This document shows positions 20,466-25,193 of a DNA stretch of 25,193 nucleotides, piece by piece. The notes under the pieces were generated by a model. The model did no database searches, was not told where the DNA came from, and saw nothing but the letters and a program-made list of their open reading frames with translations. A program made the translations under genes and the position numbers. The stretch comes from Rhizophagus sp. LPA8_4_AMF (lineage: Eukaryota; Glomeromycota; Glomeromycetes; Glomerales; Glomeraceae), in contig JADRCO010000867.1 in assembly GCA_021464525.1 (NCBI GenBank), forward strand, positions 1 to 25,193. The letters run 5' to 3'. Position 1 is the first letter of the stretch. Each line of letters begins with the position of its first letter.

Positions 20466-21853
20466 ATGTCTTCAAAATTTTTGGTCGATTTATCTAAAGA
20501 AATCCATGTTCATTCAAATATTTTATCCGTTAGGTCTGAATATTTTCGTTCTGTATTTTCTAATGAATGGGTTGAAAAAGTAGATGTGAAAATTTATTTT
20601 TAAAAAACCAAATATTTCATCACAATTATTTAATATCATACTCAGGTAAAATATTTTTTTAAAAATATTAAAGATTTTTTTTTTTTTTTACATTAAATAA
20701 TATTAATATTCCGAAAATTATTTTTAAAATTAGATTTATTTATTGTGGAAATATTGAATTAAAAACTTTACAAGGATCGGATATATTAAAATTATTGTTA
20801 GTAGTGAAAGAACTTAATATTCAATCATTAATTGTTTATATTCAAGAATTTTTAATTGAACATCAGCCGGAATTTTTACAACAAAATCTAATTGATATTC
20901 TTGAAATTATTCATCAACATGAATCGTTTACAATTTTATGGAATTTTTATTTTGAGAAAATTTGTGAAGATCCCAAGATTTTATTCAATTCTGATGAATT
21001 TATTAATTTAAAAGCTCCTTTATTAGAATTATTATTAAAAAGAGAAGGTTTAAATGTGGATGAAATTGAAATTTGGGAGAATTTGTTGAAATGGTGTTTT
21101 GCACAACAAAATATGCAAAATATGGAGTATGATCTTACTAAATGGTATAAAGAAGATATTACAAAGATTGAGAAGGTATTAGAGAGATTTATACCTTTAG
21201 TTAGATTTTATGATATTAAACCTGAGGATTTCTTTTATTAGGTTTATTGTTATAAAGAAATTTTACCACAAGAATTAATTCATAATCTTTTAGTATTCCA
21301 TATAGTTCCTAATATAAACCCTAAAATTCCTTCATGAAAGCCAATAATTGATTCAAAGATAATTAAATTGAATCATCTTCCTCTTTTAGCCTCATGGATT
21401 GATAAAAAAGATTATAACAAAAATAACAATCCTTATGATTTCAAGTTATTACATCGTTCAAGTCAAGATGGATTTGCTACTGAAACATTTCACAGAAATT
21501 GTAATAAAAAAAGGGCTACGATTTGGATAGCAAAAATTCAAAATTCAACACAATTAATTGGAGGTTATAACCCACTTGATTGGAGCGGACCTTACTGGGT
21601 AAGAACCACAGATAGTTTTCTATTTAGCATTGCAGATGAAAAAGATATTTCTACAGTAAAATTAGGTTATGTTAAGGAGGCAAGGTATGCTATTTATTGT
21701 GGTAACGAACATGGGCCTAAAATGGGAGATTTAGATTGTAAGAGTACTAATAATTGGTCTTATAAAGCTGATAGTGTAGACTATCCTAACATAGGTATTC
21801 CAGAAAATTTTATAGTAGAAAATTATGAAGTATTTAAAGTAGTTAAAAAATAA
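20466..21853 (+). pseudogene. BTB-BACK-TLDc gene, disrupted
   Basis: BTB-TLDc proteins pair a cullin-3 adaptor/dimerisation BTB domain with a TLDc domain tied to oxidative-stress protection and V-ATPase binding; they are expanded in Rhizophagus. Exon 1 is 20466-20645, the intron 20646-20733 (88 nt) and exon 2 20734-21853. MSSKFLVDLSKE jumps directly to IHVHSNILSVRSEYFRSVFS, so about 25 residues of the early BTB fold seem missing. A one-base shift in an A-run near 20588-20592 separates this from KKPNISSQLFNIIL. Exon 2 reads RFIYCGNIEL, a BACK-like helical part (IEIWENLLKW), then the TLDc part (GGYNPLDW; TTDSFLFSI; YAIYCGNEHGP). Two in-frame stops lie between BACK and TLDc: TAG 21239-21241 and TGA 21335-21337. 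The frame is otherwise open throughout exon 2. Probably a young pseudogene; the A-run shift could be an assembly error. Confidence 0.75.
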
Positions 21854-22060
21854 GATTATATGTATAATCATTTTAAATATATAAAAAGTTTGTTAATTTT
21901 TTTTTAGTGATTAAGAACGGCTTTAAGTAATATTTGCATATTAGTTCTAATATTATCCTTACCATCATCATGAGTGTATTTGAATTAGGAATTCTTTATA
22001 AATACAAATATTAAAACGGATTAATATATTATGATAGTAATGTATTGTATATAATGTGAC
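21854..22060. other. Short downstream flank of the BTB-TLDc gene
   Basis: A+T-rich, without coding signs. It ends at AATGTGAC (22053-22060), the left target copy of the hAT-like element. Confidence 0.5.
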
Positions 22061-22371
22061 TAGGGATGGAACACGCTCCAGTCGGTCGGTCATAATCGGT
22101 ATAGAATCTTTGACCGACCGATCGTTTGACCGATCATTTGCTTAATTTCATCAAAAACGATTATCCAAATTATCTATTAAATATTTTTTTTGTTTAAAAA
22201 AAAAAATTAAAATTATTGTTTTAGGAAGATAATTCTATTTGTTTATAATAATTTTAATTAAAATGATCGGTTAAACGGTCTGTCATCCAATCGGTTAGTA
22301 GTCTTTGACCGATTGAATTGGTCATGGTAACTGGCAATAAACAGTTACAAATAACCGCGTTGCCATTCCTA
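22061..22371. mobile_element. hAT-like MITE with imperfect 8-bp target duplication
   Basis: The left end TAGGGATGGAACACGC and the reversed right end TAGGAATGGCAACGCGG form terminal inverted repeats of the TAGRGATGG type common in hAT transposons. The flanks AATGTGAC (22053-22060) and ATTGTGAC (22372-22379) match at 7 of 8 bases, the hAT duplication length. Inside, GACCGATC/GATCGGTC words are repeated in both arms, and TTTGACCGATCAT (left) faces ATGATCGGTTAAA (right), so about 80 bp of each arm can pair around an A+T-rich centre. The 311-bp element has no coding capacity and would need a transposase supplied elsewhere. Confidence 0.75.
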
Positions 22372-23728
22372 ATTGTGACTGGAAAATTTTCTGAAAATTA
22401 GATTATAAATAAAACAATTTACACTATAACTTCATTTTAAATAAAATGTTCCTATAAAGAAAAAGAGATATGTTTAAAGCGTATTTTAAAGAAAAAGGAC
22501 AAGAAAGGACAAGGTTTTTTTTAAAATAAGAGGCTAATAGAAAAATGGAGTGAAATTGCGAAAGTTGGAAAACACAAACCACATATCATTGCATCCACGT
22601 GACATATAACCAATCCTTTTTTCCTAAATTTTTATTATATTAAGTCGTGTTAGAAAATATAAAGAACCCTCAGAAAGAGGGCGCTGTTAAAATTCTTTAC
22701 AACCTAAATAATATTATTTACATGATATTTAACACTAATAGAAAAACCTTAGAAGTTTGAAACTCTAATTAAAAAAGGAAACAACAAAAGAAATAACTAA
22801 TAAAATAAAATTTTTTACTACTTGATCTCATACATGACATTTCGTTTTTATTATTAGAAATGTATACATTTTTAATTCATTAAAATAAATTTCTTAATAA
22901 AGACAAAATTCTTCTTAAATATAATTTTTTAGATAAAATTAATGCATAACATACGTTTTAAAACAATTAATTTACTAATTTAGAATAAGTTAGAAAACAA
23001 TTTTCCTTATGATAACTCACTGCGATAAAATTCTAAAAATGATGATGATATTTTATTATTAAAAAAAATTATTTTATTCTCCGGTTGTATTTGATAAAAT
23101 AAGAAGACAATTGTCAGTTCGTGCCCATTTTTATACGAAAAGAAGAAAGTAATTATAATCACGAGAACACCCATAATTACTTTATAGTTGTTGAAGATGT
23201 TAGAAAAGAATATGTTTACTGTATATAGAAAAAACTAAACCAACTTTCTAAACCCATTCCGAAGTTGTTGACCTTATAAGACAAAAACCTATATGACTCT
23301 ATGATGAAGGTTTATTATGTTATTACTTCAATAAGTCATTACCGAATTTGTGAATTGCGGTACATTGTATTATTATTAATTATTATTAGTTGCGTATTTT
23401 TAGTTACACACATTATTGTACATATTGTTATAAAATAATAGTTATTGAAAGAGTTATTACTAAACCCGTAGTTTCGTACATATAAAAGCTGCCAATTTCG
23501 AGTCGATATATACTTTATATATTTTTTTGTAATCAATTCTAAATTTTTTTACCATTTTAAAGTTAACGAGTTTTAATTTTTTTTTTTTTTTATTTTTAAC
23601 TTCAAGAAATTTAAAGCGTAAGAACTTTTATTATAAAATCCAGAATGAATTTTGGTATTTAATTTACTTAGACATTTGTACAGTTTGAGTCTGATTAAAA
23701 TTACAATTAACTGATGAGTTCTTTTGCT

Positions 23729-23801
23729 GGATTATGAAACTTAGGATTATGAAATTCAGGATAATGAAAATATTGTATAATAATTCAGGATTTTGTAACT
23801 A
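23729..23801 (+). repeat. 15-bp degenerate minisatellite
   Basis: GGATTATGAAACTTA (23729), GGATTATGAAATTCA (23744) and GGATAATGAAAATAT (23759) are consecutive 15-bp units. After a diverged unit, GGATTTTGTAACTA (23788) follows. It is a small tandem array in intergenic DNA. Confidence 0.5.
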
Positions 23802-24164
23802 GGCGTCGAGATTTTGAGTTCCTGGATTTTAGGGGAGTTCCACAACTAAATACGTTTATTTTTAAAAAATATACAAATAACATTGAGACCAGTAGTTATT
23901 AAACTGATAATATATAAATTATAATTGCCTATTTATAGTGAAAATTCAAGATTTAGAAATTGGTAAATAAAATTGTGACTTGAGGATTTAAAACAGAAAA
24001 TGTGAATTCATTTATTACAACAACACGATTCTACATGTATAATACACAAAACTCTAGATTTTAAACGGATTACTCTTGCTGCTTCTGAATATGAGCCACA
24101 AATCTGGTCCATAATCTAATCATTTTTTGGGCTAAACATAAAATTTATTTTTGTTTATTGATAA

Positions 24165-24172
24165 TCACGTGA
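24165..24172. promoter_or_regulatory. TCACGTGA palindrome (bHLH-type site)
   Basis: A perfect 8-bp palindrome about 70 bp left of the palindromic MITE; no gene start is near. Confidence 0.3.
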
Positions 24173-24243
24173 CTTGCCGCTTTAAGTGATTTTCTTAAAT
24201 TTTATTAGTCTTGTGATTAAATTTGCAATAAATAAATAAATAG

Positions 24244-24360
24244 TTATTGGATGGAAGTAGCTAATCGGTCACAGGGCCTTCATTGATTGGTGAAAATGGC
24301 CACTACGTGGCCCATTTTAATCCAATCATTCGGTCCTGTGATCGATATAGCATCCAATAA
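24244..24360. mobile_element. Near-perfect palindromic MITE, 117 bp
   Basis: The two halves are reverse complements with few differences: TTATTGGATG at 24244 pairs with CATCCAATAA at 24351, ATCGGTCACAGG with CCTGTGATCGAT, ATTGATTGG with CCAATCATT, and AAAATGG with CCCATTTT. The centre is a CCAC-TAC-GTGG hairpin (24300-24310). A TA sits just inside each outer base, compatible with a TA target site. The arms are more G+C rich than the surroundings. As RNA or single-stranded DNA it would fold into one long hairpin. The transposon superfamily is uncertain. Confidence 0.65.
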
Positions 24361-25043
24361 GTGTGTTATTGTTCAGACATTCCCGACCATGCCGACCTTA
24401 AAAATTAAGCTATTTTTTGACTTTTTTGACTATAAATATATTTAGTATAATTTATTATTGTGTTTGCCTAATAAAAGTATCAGTCTATAAAAATCCGCAT
24501 GATTTTATTGGGCTGAACGTTAATAAAATTTATCAGCTGAATCATGCGTGTATCCAATTCATGTGATTTTTTTGTTATTTGATCACCTGAGCACGGAAAA
24601 TGCATGAAAAATGGACGGAAAAAATCATGGAGTTCGTTTTTATGTGAAAAAGTATTTGAAAAAGTTCATGCACATAATGATAAAAAGTAAGCTATTGTTT
24701 TCTTTTTTAGTAAGTTTAAGTTATGAATTTTAATGATCAATAATGATCAAAAAAGAATTTTCAAAAATTACCCCTTAATCCAAAATTAGATGATTATTTT
24801 GTATCACATTTCTCATGGTTCACGTATTTTTGAAAACTGCGATAATTGAAACTCCCTTTTTTACTTAACAGTTAATAATCTAAAAATAAACGTCGCGCTT
24901 ATTTGCTCAGTATCTTTTTTTATAAAAAATTGATTACGAAATAGCATAATATAAAAAATATGTAATAAAAAATCATCAGTATCATCAGTGTTACAAAAAA
25001 TGGAGGAAAATTGCATGGGTTAACACAAAATTGTCTAATGCAG
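24361..25043. other. A+T-rich intergenic region near the right edge
   Basis: No coding frame seen. GCATGATT (24498) and AATCATGC (24540) form a small inverted pair, and ATCATCAGT is repeated in tandem near 24972-24989. Confidence 0.45.
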
Positions 25044-25081
25044 TACAGTCAAATGTCCTTCGCTAACGCTCCGGACAATTA
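25044..25081 (+). repeat. Possible Tc1/pogo-type transposon end
   Basis: TACAGTCAAATGTCC opens with TA-CAGT, a form common at pogo/Tc1 ends. It contains an internal TGTCC...GGACA hairpin and is more G+C rich than its surroundings. The opposite end is not in the window, so this is a single candidate terminus. Confidence 0.3.
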
Positions 25082-25094
25082 TTTTTTTTTTTTA

Positions 25095-25193
25095 AAGAAT
25101 ATAGTAGAGGACACTCAAGAGTATATAGATGCAGAAAATTTGAGACTCTTAGCTAATATTTTATGAGACAAAAAAAAAAAAAAAAAAAAAAAA
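25095..25193 (+). other. Exon-like stretch followed by a terminal A-tract
   Basis: After a poly(T) tract and TTTAAAG, which resembles an intron 3' end, 23 codons read AATATAGTAGAGG... as NIVEDTQEYIDAENLRLLAN plus IL and a TGA at 25163-25165. Four bases later a run of 24 A (25170-25193) reaches the window edge. It could be a last exon of an unrecognised gene, or part of a retrocopy whose tail is the A-run. Too short to name. Confidence 0.25.

Larger units (their letters stand above)
22372..24243. other. Long A+T-rich intergenic region
   Basis: No supported gene on either strand. It includes a CCCTC-AGAAA-GAGGG hairpin (22667-22681), a CCACGTGA at 22595, a poly(T) run near 23578-23591, a 15-bp minisatellite (23729-23801) and a TCACGTGA (24165). 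Confidence 0.5.

Noticed and set aside
21242-21392. Extra intron that would remove the stops between BACK and TLDc
   Set aside because: The only GT donor there follows the TAG itself, and the segment reads as conserved family sequence, so splicing would not rescue the frame.
23339-23536. 65-codon minus-strand frame
   Set aside because: Asn/Ile/Tyr-rich noise typical of A+T-rich DNA, with no domain and no flanking signals.

Overview
The window looks like nuclear DNA of an arbuscular mycorrhizal fungus (Glomeromycotina, most like Rhizophagus). It is roughly three-quarters A+T, has short GT-AG introns of 67-100 nt, and is sparsely coded. The gene families present are those expanded in that group: TKL-type kinases fused to Sel1 repeats, F-box/LRR-like proteins, BTB-TLDc proteins and fungal cytochrome P450s. 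This assignment rests on family content and composition, not on a search.

Layout. 1-1797: non-coding DNA holding a retrocopied insert (708-1334) with a poly(A) tail and 14-bp target-site duplications, then an E-box-rich promoter. 1798-3567 (+): a two-exon membrane-anchored class 3 lipase. 4706-6061 (-): an intact single-exon F-box protein. 6062-8125: a long gap with a hairpin and a purine-rich imperfect tandem repeat. 8126-12258 (+): a four-exon, 1300-residue protein kinase carrying 24 Sel1-like repeats. 12985-13440 (-): a badly decayed, internally deleted F-box relic. 13940-14245: a TA-flanked MITE. 14825-16739 (+): a six-exon P450 of 494 residues. 18527-19797 (-): a decayed full-length F-box copy. 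20121-20240 (+): a fragment of a different F-box gene. 20466-21853 (+): a BTB-TLDc gene with several breaks. 22061-22371: a hAT-like MITE with an imperfect 8-bp duplication. 24244-24360: a near-perfect palindromic MITE. The right edge has a transposon-like end, a short exon-like stretch and a terminal A-tract.

The genes do not form a pathway or operon. The window reads as accessory, repeat-rich fungal DNA in which lineage-expanded families duplicate and decay. Three intact genes are plausible effectors of lipid handling, oxidation and signalling, and one intact F-box gene is a plausible ubiquitin-ligase adaptor. I found no clearly new system. The most informative signals are the nested 36/108/216-residue repeat structure in the kinase, the graded decay of three same-strand F-box copies, the clean retro-insertion and MITE boundaries, and an excess of the palindrome TCACGTGA.
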